DNA of 64,000 nucleotides, from assembly GCF_029167375.1 (NCBI RefSeq), contig NZ_JARFTP010000019.1:1-64000 (forward strand). Reading direction: 5' to 3'. This document shows positions 11,461 to 19,880 of the stretch, piece after piece. Each line of letters opens with the position of its first letter. Position 1 is the first letter of the stretch. The notes beneath the pieces were generated by a model. It was not told where the DNA came from and ran no database searches. It saw only the letters and a program-made list of their open reading frames with translations. Source of the stretch: Tsukamurella sp. 8F. GTDB lineage: Bacteria; Actinomycetota; Actinomycetes; Mycobacteriales; Mycobacteriaceae. The position numbers were made by a program, and so were the translations under genes.

Positions 11461-12887
11461 GCGACGAGCTGCAGGACTTCGGCGGCGACGCGGACGGCGT
11501 GTGGTCCGACGAATCCGATTGGAGCTCAGAGGAGTTCGCCGAGCTGGCCGACGAGGCGGAGGCCGACGCGGCGCCGGTACCGACGGTGGCCATCGTCGGG
11601 CGACCCAACGTGGGCAAGTCGACCCTGGTGAATCGGATCCTCGGCCGCCGCGAAGCCGTCGTCGAGGATGTCCCGGGTGTGACCCGCGACCGGATCTCGT
11701 ACGAGGCGAACTGGGCGGGGCGCCGGTTCCTGGTCCAGGACACGGGCGGGTGGGAGCCGGATGCGAAGGGGCTGCAGCAGTCCGTCGCCGCCCAGGCCGA
11801 GGTGGCGATGCGTACGGCCGATGTGATCGTCGTGGTGGTGGACGCAGTCGTCGGTGCGACCGCGACCGATGAGGCCGTCGCTCGCACCCTCCGGCGCTCC
11901 AAGGCGCCGGTGATCCTGGTCGCGAACAAGGTGGACAACGACAAACTGGAGGCCGAGGCCGCCGCGCTGTGGTCACTGGGTCTCGGTGAGCCGCATACGA
12001 TCTCGGCGACGCATGGGCGCGGTACCGGCGATCTGCTCGACCTGATCCTGGAGAAGCTGCCCGAGACGCCCAGAGAGGGCACCGGCGGCCGCGGGCCGCG
12101 CCGTGTCGCGCTCGTCGGCAAGCCGAACGTCGGCAAGAGCTCGCTGCTGAACAAGCTGACGGGCGAGCATCGTTCGGTCGTGGACAACGTCGCCGGCACC
12201 ACCGTCGATCCCGTCGACTCGCTCGTGGAGCTGGGCGGCAAGGTGTGGAAGTTCGTCGACACCGCCGGGCTGCGTAAGAAGGTGAGCCACGCGAGCGGCC
12301 ACGAGTTCTACGCATCATTGCGCACGAAGGGTGCGATCGAGGCGGCAGAGGTCGCGATCGTGCTGATCGACGCTTCCCAGCCGCTCACCGAGCAGGATCT
12401 GCGCGTGCTGTCGATGGTGATCGATTCGGGCCGTGCGGTTGTGATCGCTTACAACAAGTGGGATCTCGTCGACGAGGACCGTCGCCTGCAACTCGAGCGC
12501 GAGATCGACCGCGAGATGGTGCAACTGCCGTGGGCTCAGCGCGTCAACATCTCCGCCGAGACCGGCCGCGCCGTGCAGAAGCTGGTGCCCGCTGTCGAGA
12601 CGGCGCTGGAGTCCTGGGACAAGCGGATCTCGACGGGCCGGCTCAACAGCTGGCTCAAGGAGGTCATGGCCGCGACTCCGCCGCCGCTGCGTGGGGGCAA
12701 GCTGCCCCGCGTGCTGTTCGCGACGCAGGCCGGAACGCGTCCGCCGACGTTCGTGCTGTTCAGCACGGGCTTCCTGGAGGCCGGGTATCGGCGGTTCCTC
12801 GAGCGGCGGCTGCGCGAGGAGTTCGGGTTCGACGGCTCGCCGGTGCGCGTGAACGTCCGCGTCCGCGAGAAGCGCGCGCGGAAGTAG
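11457..12887 (+). CDS. der: Ribosome-assembly GTPase Der (EngA)
   Basis: Der has two tandem GTPase domains and matures the 50S subunit. Here G1 motifs are [17 protein letters not shown] and [17 protein letters not shown], with G3 motifs DTGGWEP and DTAGLRKK and G4 motifs NKVD and NKWD. The C-terminal KH-like domain (residues about 365-476) ends in basic residues (REKRARK). An acidic N-terminal extension of about 40 residues precedes the first G domain, as in other actinobacteria. Confidence 0.96.
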   Translation: MSDELQDFGGDADGVWSDESDWSSEEFAELADEAEADAAPVPTVAIVGRPNVGKSTLVNRILGRREAVVEDVPGVTRDRISYEANWAGRRFLVQDTGGWEPDAKGLQQSVAAQAEVAMRTADVIVVVVDAVVGATATDEAVARTLRRSKAPVILVANKVDNDKLEAEAAALWSLGLGEPHTISATHGRGTGDLLDLILEKLPETPREGTGGRGPRRVALVGKPNVGKSSLLNKLTGEHRSVVDNVAGTTVDPVDSLVELGGKVWKFVDTAGLRKKVSHASGHEFYASLRTKGAIEAAEVAIVLIDASQPLTEQDLRVLSMVIDSGRAVVIAYNKWDLVDEDRRLQLEREIDREMVQLPWAQRVNISAETGRAVQKLVPAVETALESWDKRISTGRLNSWLKEVMAATPPPLRGGKLPRVLFATQAGTRPPTFVLFSTGFLEAGYRRFLERRLREEFGFDGSPVRVNVRVREKRARK

Positions 12888-12891
12888 TCGC

Positions 12892-14214
12892 ATGGACGGG
12901 GGCGGCGGTTCGCGGGTGACGGCCGCGGAGGAGGCACCGCCGCGGTCGTGGGTCGCCGCGTGGTGCACGTGGGACTGGGGCTCTGCCGCGTTCAACGCGG
13001 TCATGACGACGTTCGTCTTCACGGTCTACCTCACCTCGTCGGTGGGGAAGGACCTGCCGGGGCCGGTCAGCGCGACCAGTTGGTTGTCGTGGTCTATGGC
13101 AGCGGCCGGATTCGTCGTCGCCGTTCTCGCACCGGTGATGGGGCGACGCTCGGACATGGCCGGGAACCGGAAGCGGTCGCTCGGCTGGTGGAGCCTGCTC
13201 GTGTTCCTCTGTACGCTGGGCTGTTTCTTCGTGCGGGACGACTACCACTACCTGTGGCTCGGTTTGATCCTGCTCGCGTTCGGCACCGTCTGCTATGAGC
13301 TGTCGAACGTTCCGTACTACGCGATGTTGCGGCAGGTGTCGACACCCGGGACGATCGGGCGGGTCAGTGGCGTGGGCTGGGCTTGCGGGTACCTGGGTGG
13401 CATCGTGCTGCTACTCGTCTGCAACTTCGGGTTCATAGCCGGCGACGGGGGGCTGCTCGGGCTGACGACGTCGGACGGGCTGAACATCCGCCTGGTCGCG
13501 GTGCTCGCGGCGCTGTGGTTCGGACTCTCGGCCCTCCCCGTCCTGCTGGTGTTGCCGCGCGAGAAACCTGTCGCGGCACCGCGGCTCGGCATCGTCGGGT
13601 CGTACCGGGACCTGTTCGCATCGATCCGCGAGCTGTGGCGGCTGGATCGTAACGTCGTGGTGTTCCTGGTGGCGCAGGCGCTGTTCCGGGACGCCTTGGC
13701 CGCGGTCTTCACCTTCGGTGCGGTGCTGGGGACCACGGTGTACGGCATGGCTGCGTCGACGGTCCTGATCTTCGGGGTGGTCGCGAATGTGTTCGCGGCG
13801 GCGGGGGCGTTCGTCGCGGGTCGATTCGACGATCGGTACGGGCCTAAGCCCGTGATCGTGGTGTCGCTGATCACGATGACCGTCGCGGGCATAGCGCTGC
13901 TGCTCGTGTCCGGCGAGGCGATGTTCTGGGTGTTCGGCCTGATGCTGACGATCTTCGTAGGTCCCGCGCAGTCGTCTGCACGCAGTTTCCTGACCCGTCT
14001 GACGCCGCCCGGACACGAGGGGCAGATGTTCGGGCTGTATCAGACCACGGGGCGTGCTGCATCGTTCATCGCGCCCACGCTGTTCGGTGCCTTCATCGCC
14101 CTGTTCGGTGCCGACCGCGCCGGCATCGTCGGCATCCTGATCGTCCTGATCGCGGGACTGTCTGTCCTGCTGCTCGTGCGCCCGGCGCGGGATCGGGCGT
14201 TGGACGCGGTGTAG
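12892..14214 (+). CDS. MFS transporter, UMF1/Atg22-like
   Basis: 440-aa integral membrane protein with about 12 hydrophobic segments. The N-terminal WCTWDWGSAAFNAVMTTFVFT with VYLTSSVGKDLPG, and the YELSNVPYYAMLRQVSTPG segment, are typical of the UMF1 (Atg22-like) branch of major facilitator proteins, whose yeast relative exports amino acids from vacuoles. The bacterial substrate is unknown. The ATG is four bases after the der stop, so it may be the last gene of that operon. Confidence 0.85.
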   Translation: MDGGGGSRVTAAEEAPPRSWVAAWCTWDWGSAAFNAVMTTFVFTVYLTSSVGKDLPGPVSATSWLSWSMAAAGFVVAVLAPVMGRRSDMAGNRKRSLGWWSLLVFLCTLGCFFVRDDYHYLWLGLILLAFGTVCYELSNVPYYAMLRQVSTPGTIGRVSGVGWACGYLGGIVLLLVCNFGFIAGDGGLLGLTTSDGLNIRLVAVLAALWFGLSALPVLLVLPREKPVAAPRLGIVGSYRDLFASIRELWRLDRNVVVFLVAQALFRDALAAVFTFGAVLGTTVYGMAASTVLIFGVVANVFAAAGAFVAGRFDDRYGPKPVIVVSLITMTVAGIALLLVSGEAMFWVFGLMLTIFVGPAQSSARSFLTRLTPPGHEGQMFGLYQTTGRAASFIAPTLFGAFIALFGADRAGIVGILIVLIAGLSVLLLVRPARDRALDAV

Positions 14215-14260
14215 TTCCTGCGCTCGTGGCCGTCGCTACCCGCCCATCAGGTGCCCGTCG

Positions 14261-14497
14261 TCAGCGGTCGGTGCACGTGACGCGAAGCGCACCGGTGTCA
14301 TGGTGGAAGCGCTTCGCGGCACCGAAGTTGGTGAATTCCTCGCCCCACGGGATATAGGAGCTCGCCCAACCGCCCGTCGCCGCTATCCCGCGGCAGGCCC
14401 ACCCGTGGGGGTGCGGGGGAGCGGCGGATGCCGACGGGGCGGCGACGATGCCGAGTGCCACTGCGGCGCCGGCGGCGGCGATAACGATGCGCTTCAT
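14261..14497 (-). CDS. Small secreted protein, unknown function
   Basis: 78-aa protein with a clear Sec signal peptide (MKRIVIAAAGAAVALGIVAAP, cleavage likely after SASA) and a short mature part of about 50 residues. The mature chain holds two cysteines (GWACRGI and RVTCTDR) that could form one disulphide, and several aromatic residues. AAGGGAACC precedes ATG 14497. It runs opposite to the MFS gene. I do not recognise the family. Confidence 0.7.
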   Translation of the reverse strand: MKRIVIAAAGAAVALGIVAAPSASAAPPHPHGWACRGIAATGGWASSYIPWGEEFTNFGAAKRFHHDTGALRVTCTDR

Positions 14498-14736
14498 TCT
14501 GGTTCCCTTCGATGCGGTGCGGCGCCGGACCGCAGGAGCGGACCGGCTCCGGGAGCGTCCCGGACTGAGCGCGACGCTAGGGGGCTCTACTTGTTCCGGG
14601 CTTGTCGCCGACTGGGCGATCTGCTCGTCGGCGTGGCGGGGTCGCCTCGCATCTATCGAGCTCGGCCTCGCCTCTTGGCTCGTGGCCGTTTGCGTCGGCT
14701 GGGCGTTCGGGCGCATCCTGCGGTGACCGCGGCGGA

Positions 14737-15519
14737 TCAGTCCCACCAGAAGTCCCAGTGGATCCACTCGGCCAGTCCCTCTGCGTACTGATCGGCGGGG
14801 AGTCCCTGATCGATGTTGTCCGCACAGAACGCGTGATGCTCTCGGAGAATCGCCTGGATCTCGTTCGCGCCCTGCGGAAGTCGGGCGATCTGCACTGTCA
14901 TCGTGTCGAATCCGAGGCCCACGAGCACGCCCCCGAACCGCTCCTCCCACGAGCGCAACACCGCGGTGAGTTCGCCGCCGCCCAGGCCCGCGTTGACGGT
15001 GCCCGCCCAGCCGATGGCCGCGGCGACGTCGGCGGGCCGGGCGACGGGCACGAGTAGCAGACCACCCGGGTGGTCGATCTCGAGTTGATCGGCCGTCAGA
15101 TCGGGGCCGGGAAGCGGATCGGCCAGGGTGAGTGCAGGCTCTGGATCGTCGGATTGGGCCTCTTCCCACTCCTCCTCATCATCACCCGCCTCGAGCGGTC
15201 GGGACAGCACGGCCAGGGCCTGCAGCCCCTGGCGCGGATCGGCTCCGTCGAGTTCGCCGTCGTGCCAGGGGCGGGAGAGGTCGTCGTCGTCCAGCCCTCT
15301 GGCACGAAGTGGCCAGAGACCGGTGTCGGGGAACGCCGCAGCCAGCTTGCGCACGAGGGGCTCGAGCTGGTCGACGGGGAGGATGTCATCGCTGACCCAC
15401 GCCACCTGACTGGGCTGGTCGGCGCCGGTCGCCGTGATCCGGCGGCCCTTCGGCAGTTGCACACCCGCGATCGTCGGAGTGCCGTCGGTAGGGAGAGTGC
15501 CTGCAGTGGACTGGAACAT
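14737..15519 (-). CDS. DUF4253 domain protein
   Basis: 260-aa soluble protein. The C-terminal 110 residues fit DUF4253: LLLVPVARPADVAAAIGW, TAVLRSWEERFGGVLVGLGF, DTMTVQIARLPQG and an ending REHHAFCADNIDQG. The N-terminal half is acidic and unannotated (HDGELDGADPRQGL region, then EEEWEEAQSDD). No enzymatic role is known for the family. The gene is alone on its strand; 239 bases between it and the secreted-protein gene hold nothing I can support. Confidence 0.8.
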   Translation of the reverse strand: MFQSTAGTLPTDGTPTIAGVQLPKGRRITATGADQPSQVAWVSDDILPVDQLEPLVRKLAAAFPDTGLWPLRARGLDDDDLSRPWHDGELDGADPRQGLQALAVLSRPLEAGDDEEEWEEAQSDDPEPALTLADPLPGPDLTADQLEIDHPGGLLLVPVARPADVAAAIGWAGTVNAGLGGGELTAVLRSWEERFGGVLVGLGFDTMTVQIARLPQGANEIQAILREHHAFCADNIDQGLPADQYAEGLAEWIHWDFWWD

Positions 15520-15650
15520 GGTAGTGATCCCCTCGTCGCGAATGGGCCTCGCGCCGAGCCTATCTGAGCGCAGCGGCGATGCCGGTGCACCTGAACCGCG
15601 CGAGTCGGGCGCATGTCGACGTGTCGTTCAGTTCCCTGGACGCGACAATG

Positions 15651-15668
15651 CGTAAGTGATAACTTACG
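15651..15668. promoter_or_regulatory. Putative ArsR-family operator
   Basis: CGTAAGT (15651-15657) and ACTTACG (15662-15668) form a perfect inverted repeat with a 4-base spacer, five bases ahead of the start codon of the ArsR-like gene. Its position over the transcription or translation start suggests autorepression. Confidence 0.6.
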
Positions 15669-15672
15669 TATT

Positions 15673-16008
15673 GTGTCCGCCTCGACCGTAGACCCCTGGT
15701 ACGCACTCGGCGACCCCACGCGACGGCGGGTGTTCGCGCGCGTGGCCCGCGAGCCCTGCTCGGTCACGGACATCGCACGCGAGCTCCCGGTCAGCAGGCC
15801 CGCCGTCTCGCAGCACCTGCGGGTCCTGCTGGACGCACGCCTCGTCGAGGTCCATCCCAAGGGGCGCGAGCGCGTGTACCGCCCGCGGCCTGACGGGCTG
15901 GAACGCCTATGTCGTGAGATCGACACCTACTGGAGCCAGACGCTCACCACCTTCAAGGACCTCGCCGAACGCACCTACACACCCACCGAAGGGAAGCAAC
16001 AGCCATGA
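15673..16008 (+). CDS. ArsR-family transcriptional regulator
   Basis: 111-aa winged-helix protein starting with the usual DPWYALGDPTRRRVFARVAR segment; the recognition helix region is SVTDIARELPVSRPAVSQHL. No cysteine pair of the metal-sensing kind is placed in the alpha-3 helix, so it is more likely one of the ArsR regulators paired with an SRPBCC/AHSA1 protein. The GTG 15673 start is favoured because it lies just behind the operator-like palindrome. Its stop overlaps the next gene by 4 bases. Confidence 0.85.
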   Translation: MSASTVDPWYALGDPTRRRVFARVAREPCSVTDIARELPVSRPAVSQHLRVLLDARLVEVHPKGRERVYRPRPDGLERLCREIDTYWSQTLTTFKDLAERTYTPTEGKQQP

Positions 16009-16481
16009 GCACCGAACCCGATACCAACACGGCCGTCCGAGCCGAGATCACCGTCGACGTCCCGGCCGAACATGCGTTCCGTGTCTTCACCGAGCGATTC
16101 GACGAGATCAAGCCCAGGGAGCACAACCTGCTGGCGGTTCCCATCGAACGCACCGTTCTGGAGCCCCGTGTCGGCGGCACCGTACACGACATCGGCACCG
16201 ACGGAACCGTTTGCGCCTGGGCGCGCGTCCTCGCCTACGACCCGCCGGAGCGGCTGCTCATCAGCTGGGACATCAGCCCGCGTTGGCAGCTCGAGACGGA
16301 TCCCGCCCATGCGAGCGAGGTCGAGATCTCGTTCATCGCAGAGACGCCCGAGCGCACCCGCGTCGTCGTGGAGCATCGGCATCTCGACCGGCATGGCGAG
16401 GGGTGGGAGGCCTTCACCGGGCTCGACTCGGGCAACGGTTGGCCGCTGTACCTCGACCGGTTCGCCGCGCTGACCCGCTGA
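16005..16481 (+). CDS. SRPBCC (AHSA1-like) protein
   Basis: 158-aa START/SRPBCC-fold protein with the N-terminal ITVDVPAEHAFRVFTERFDE and the later DPPERLLISWDIS and GEGWEAFTGLD segments of AHSA1-type proteins. Such proteins bind hydrophobic ligands in a deep cavity. Coupling to an ArsR regulator is a common pair and suggests that this gene is the regulator's target. Its ligand is unknown. Confidence 0.85.
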   Translation: MSTEPDTNTAVRAEITVDVPAEHAFRVFTERFDEIKPREHNLLAVPIERTVLEPRVGGTVHDIGTDGTVCAWARVLAYDPPERLLISWDISPRWQLETDPAHASEVEISFIAETPERTRVVVEHRHLDRHGEGWEAFTGLDSGNGWPLYLDRFAALTR

Positions 16482-16482
16482 A

Positions 16483-16554
16483 CTGGACTCACGGGTGAGG
16501 CCCGACCCGACTGGACTCACGGGTGAGGCCCGACCCGACTGGACTCATCGTGAG
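16483..16554. repeat. 28-bp tandem repeat with hairpins behind the SRPBCC gene
   Basis: Two exact 28-bp copies (16483-16510 and 16511-16538) are followed by a partial third that diverges after CTGGACTCA. Each copy contains the self-complementary CTCACGGGTGAG, and the last part contains GACTCA-TCG-TGAGTC (16542-16556). The block begins one base after a stop codon, so it may act as a terminator for the arsR-SRPBCC unit. Confidence 0.65.
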
Positions 16555-16622
16555 TCGATAGGAAGCGGTTTGGGGTCGGCGGGTGTTGTCTCTGAGATAC
16601 GACCCCTAGGCAGGAGCCCGCG

Positions 16623-17423
16623 ATGACCACCGCATCACCAACCCGTTTCGCAGCCGACTGGCGCGAGTGGCATGCCGAGCGCGAACGCGCGCTCGCAGCG
16701 CCGCTCGGCTGGCTCTCGATCACCCGGCTCGAGTGGCTCGGTCCGGAGCCCGAGCAGTTCGACGGGATCCCGGGGACCTGGTGGTTCGACGGCGACACCG
16801 CCTACCTGCGCGCCGATGACGGTGACGGCATCGACCCCGCAGGACGGCGCGAGTTCCGCTTGCATCCGACGGGGCCGGGCGAACTGGTGACTGCGGGGGA
16901 GAAGCAGATCGAGGTCGCGCGCCGCGGCGACGGCTACCTCATCCGCGTGCACGATCCCGCCGGGCCGGTCGTGGCCGCGTTTCGCGGGGTTCCGGCATTC
17001 GAGCCCGACGAGGCATGGGTGCTGCCCGCACGCTTCGAGCCGTACGAGACGCCGCGGTCGGTCACCGTCGGCGCAGTGGCGGAGGGCCTCGCTCACGTGT
17101 ACGAGTCGCCGGGCGAACTGGTGATCGAGCGTGCCGGCGTCGAGCACCGCCTGATCGCATTCAACGGCAAGGGATCCGGTCTCTCTGTACTGTTCACGGA
17201 CGGCACCTCCGGGGTCACGACCTACGCCGCGAACCGCACCCTCGCGGTGGCGGTCGACGACGACGTGATCGCGCGGGGCGGCGCTGTCGAACTCGACTTC
17301 AACAGGGCGACCAACCTGCCCTGCGCGTTCATCGATTTCGCGACGTGCCCACTGCCGCCGGCAGGGAATCGATTGCCGTTCGATGTCACCGCGGGGGAAC
17401 AGACGCCGCTGGAGCGGGGGTAG
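16623..17423 (+). CDS. DUF1684 protein
   Basis: 266-aa soluble protein of the DUF1684 family. Diagnostic parts are the N-terminal DWREWHAERERALAAPLGWLS and the C-terminal DFNRATNLPCAFIDFATCPL followed by PPAGNRLPFDV and AGEQ. The conserved Asn-Arg-Ala and Cys pattern may be functional, but the biochemical role is not known. ATG 16623 follows AGGAGCCCGCG. Confidence 0.85.
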   Translation: MTTASPTRFAADWREWHAERERALAAPLGWLSITRLEWLGPEPEQFDGIPGTWWFDGDTAYLRADDGDGIDPAGRREFRLHPTGPGELVTAGEKQIEVARRGDGYLIRVHDPAGPVVAAFRGVPAFEPDEAWVLPARFEPYETPRSVTVGAVAEGLAHVYESPGELVIERAGVEHRLIAFNGKGSGLSVLFTDGTSGVTTYAANRTLAVAVDDDVIARGGAVELDFNRATNLPCAFIDFATCPLPPAGNRLPFDVTAGEQTPLERG

Positions 17424-17669
17424 ACGACGGGCTCGGCCCGTTCCGCTGCGCGACGGCCCAGCCGGCGCGCAGCGCAGTTACGGTGGCGCTGTCGCGGGTG
17501 AGGTCGAAGTCGGACGTGGCAGCGCCTGGGCAGTCGATGCGGCCGTCCGCCGAGTAGCCCGCACCGCTCGAGTCGGTCCCGGGCGATATGCGCCGCCGGT
17601 CGTGACTGCAACGGCGACGCAGGCGGCGGCGATGTGCACACTTCTGCGCCCTCTGAACAGGTGCATCAT
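17386..17669 (-). pseudogene. Small secreted protein, probably frameshifted
   Basis: An ATG at 17669 (or 17666) with GGGAGGGG upstream opens a frame with a signal peptide, MMHLFRGRRSVHIAAACVAV. Near 17580-17595 the coding signal moves to another frame: downstream, the frame with GC-rich third positions reads SPGTDSSGAGYSADGRIDCP and continues DFDLTRDSATVTALRAGW to a stop at 17386, while the first frame turns to low-quality sequence. The join needs a shift equal to one missing base. The product would be about 90 aa of unknown function. A sequencing error is possible. The 3' end overlaps the DUF1684 gene by 38 bases. The rest of 17424-17747 holds no other gene I can support. Confidence 0.4.
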
Positions 17670-17747
17670 CGTCGCCCCTCCCGGACGGTGTTCGCACAGC
17701 CTACGGCGTCTCCCGGGCTCGCCGCCTCACCGTTGCCGGTGTCGCCG

Positions 17748-18365
17748 TCAGTAGTCGCGGCCGGTGAGACCGCGGTACACGAAGCGGGTCAGGGTCTCGA
17801 CGGCCTCGTCGTCCGTGGGGGCACTGGCGCCCGCCGGGGCGGGGCCGCCGAGCCACATCTGCGCGTACCCGTCGAGCAACCGGTACATGAGAGCGATCGA
17901 CTCTTCCACCCCCGTCGGTAGCCTCAGGCCCGCGGCGGTCACACCGTCTAGGTGGTCTGCCACGTCGGCGGCCTGTGTCGTCCCGAATTCGGCCATGGTG
18001 CGGGCGAACTCGTCGCTGACGAGAGCGGCCTGCGTGAGCGCACGCATCGTTGACGCATGCTCGCGGTAGAAGCTCCAGTACTGCGCCACGTGCCAGCGCA
18101 CCGCTGCGGGATCGCTGAAGTCTGTGAGGTGTCCTTCCGCCAGCGCGCTCTCGTCGCCGGCAGCGGCGATGTCGGAGAGTAGTGCCCGCAGCAACTCTTC
18201 CTTGCTCGCGAAGTGGTTGTAGAACGACCCGGCCGCGCGCCCGGCCTCGGCGGTGATATCGGTGATCTTGGTGTTGAGATAACCCTTGCGCGCGAACACT
18301 CGCCGCGCCGCGTCCTTGAGGGCCGCCTCGGTCTCGGCCGCCGCCTGCTCCCGTCTGCCCGCCAT
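17748..18365 (-). CDS. TetR-family regulator
   Basis: 205-aa regulator. The N-terminal TetR helix-turn-helix is clear: ALKDAARRVFARKGYLNTKI, then TDITAEAGRAAGSFYNHFAS and KEELL. The ligand domain resembles TetR proteins with a C-terminal LLDGYAQMWLGG segment. I chose ATG 18365 because AGGAGG lies five bases before it; a GTG two codons upstream overlaps that site. It is divergent from the FAD monooxygenase gene, the likely target. Confidence 0.9.
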   Translation of the reverse strand: MAGRREQAAAETEAALKDAARRVFARKGYLNTKITDITAEAGRAAGSFYNHFASKEELLRALLSDIAAAGDESALAEGHLTDFSDPAAVRWHVAQYWSFYREHASTMRALTQAALVSDEFARTMAEFGTTQAADVADHLDGVTAAGLRLPTGVEESIALMYRLLDGYAQMWLGGPAPAGASAPTDDEAVETLTRFVYRGLTGRDY

Positions 18366-18420
18366 CGTCACCTCCTCTTGACGGGCAACGATAACAAGCG
18401 CATGATGAAGTCAAATTCAC

Positions 18421-18434
18421 TGAATATAAATTCA
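18421..18434. promoter_or_regulatory. Putative TetR operator in divergent promoter
   Basis: TGAAT-ATAA-ATTCA (18421-18434) is an inverted repeat in the 80-bp AT-rich gap between the divergent tetR and monooxygenase genes. A related ATTCA lies at 18415-18419. Position 12 bases before the monooxygenase ATG would let a bound regulator block that promoter. Confidence 0.45.
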
Positions 18435-18445
18435 TCGGAGTGATC

Positions 18446-19873
18446 ATGAAAGTACTCATCGCTGGTGCCGGACCCACCGGTCTCACCCTCGCCATCGACC
18501 TCGCACGCCGGGGCGTCGACGTGCGCATCGTCGACGGCGCGGACCGGTTCTTCGTCGGCTCGCGCGGCGACGGCATTCAGCCGCGCACACTCGAGGTCTT
18601 CGAAGACATCGGTGTGCTCGACGCCGTTCTCGCAGAGGGCATGGCGCCCGTCCCGTTCCGGATCCATCTGGGCGGCAACGTCGTCGGCGAACGGCAGATG
18701 GCCGAGCCGGCTGAGCCCACACCGTCGACGCCGTACCCGAGCGCGTGGTTCCTCGGGCAGTCCCAGACCGAAGCGATCCTGCGGAACCGGCTGGCCGAGT
18801 TCGGCATCCGGGTCGAGCTCGGTACGCCACTGGTGTCCTTCGTGCAGGACGCCGATGGTGTGACCGCGACGCTCGGAACCGGCGAGACGGTCCGCGCGGA
18901 CCACCTCGTCGGTGCGGACGGCGGCCGCAGCACTGTCCGTAAAGCGCTCGGGATCGCATTCGAAGGCAACACAGACGAATCGATCCGCATGCTGCTGGGG
19001 GATGTGAGTGCCGACGGCATCGACCGGGATCACGGCCACTGGTTCGGGAGCCCCGAGGATCCCATGCGCGGCATCATGTTCAGCCCTCTGCCAGGTACGC
19101 CCTACTTCCAGTTCGGCTCGCCGCTGGGCGACGGGGAGCTCGACGTCGAGACCGCGCTGCCGGCCCTGCAGGCTAGGCTTGACGCGGTTTCCGGCGGCGG
19201 GGTCGTGCTGTCCGACCTCGTGTGGTCGACGGTGTGGCGGCCGAATGTGCGTCTAGCGCAGCGCTTCCGGGACGGACGGGTATTCCTGGCCGGCGACGCG
19301 GCGCACGTACATCCCCCGACGGGCGGGCAGGGTCTGAACACCGGGGTGCAGGACGCGTACAACTTGGGCTGGAAGCTTGCGGAAGGTTCACGCGAACTCC
19401 TGGAAAGCTACGAGACCGAGCGGCGCACGGTCGCCGCGCGGATGCTCGGGATCACGAGCGGGCTGCTCCAGAAGTACGTCGACGGCGACGAGAACGCCCA
19501 CGTGCGTGGCGAGGACACGCGGCAGCTCGATATCACCTACCGGGGCGGCCCGCTCGCACCCGAGGGGACGGGCACGCTCCGGTCGGGCGATCGCGCTCCC
19601 GATGCGCCCCTGGTCACCGCTGACGGCGGCACGGTGCGGCTGTTCCAGCTCTTCCGCGGCCCGCACGCGACGCGGCTTGCGTTCGGCGGAGAGGCGCCCG
19701 GCGGAGAGGCGCCCGGCGGGCCTGATGTCTACCGGATCGTCCCCGCCGGGAGCCCGACCGAACCTGGCGATCTCGTGGATGCCGGTGGGCACGCTGCCGC
19801 GGCTTACGACGCCCGCCCGGGCACGACGGTGCTCGTCCGCCCGGACGGGTACGTGTGGAGCGTGACCACCTAG
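18446..19873 (+). CDS. FAD-dependent aromatic monooxygenase (class A)
   Basis: 475-aa flavoprotein of the p-hydroxybenzoate hydroxylase fold. It has the dinucleotide-binding VLIAGAGPTGLTLAIDLARR, the DG motif region DHLVGADGGRSTVRKALG and the second FAD motif FLAGDAAHVHPPTGGQGLN. Such enzymes hydroxylate aromatics or inactivate polyketide drugs; the substrate here cannot be read from sequence. The C-terminal thioredoxin-like domain contains a short in-frame duplication (GGEAPGGEAPGG). ATG 18446 is preferred over a GTG two codons earlier because CGGAG is five bases ahead of it. Confidence 0.9.
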   Translation: MKVLIAGAGPTGLTLAIDLARRGVDVRIVDGADRFFVGSRGDGIQPRTLEVFEDIGVLDAVLAEGMAPVPFRIHLGGNVVGERQMAEPAEPTPSTPYPSAWFLGQSQTEAILRNRLAEFGIRVELGTPLVSFVQDADGVTATLGTGETVRADHLVGADGGRSTVRKALGIAFEGNTDESIRMLLGDVSADGIDRDHGHWFGSPEDPMRGIMFSPLPGTPYFQFGSPLGDGELDVETALPALQARLDAVSGGGVVLSDLVWSTVWRPNVRLAQRFRDGRVFLAGDAAHVHPPTGGQGLNTGVQDAYNLGWKLAEGSRELLESYETERRTVAARMLGITSGLLQKYVDGDENAHVRGEDTRQLDITYRGGPLAPEGTGTLRSGDRAPDAPLVTADGGTVRLFQLFRGPHATRLAFGGEAPGGEAPGGPDVYRIVPAGSPTEPGDLVDAGGHAAAAYDARPGTTVLVRPDGYVWSVTT

Positions 19874-19880
19874 GCCACGT

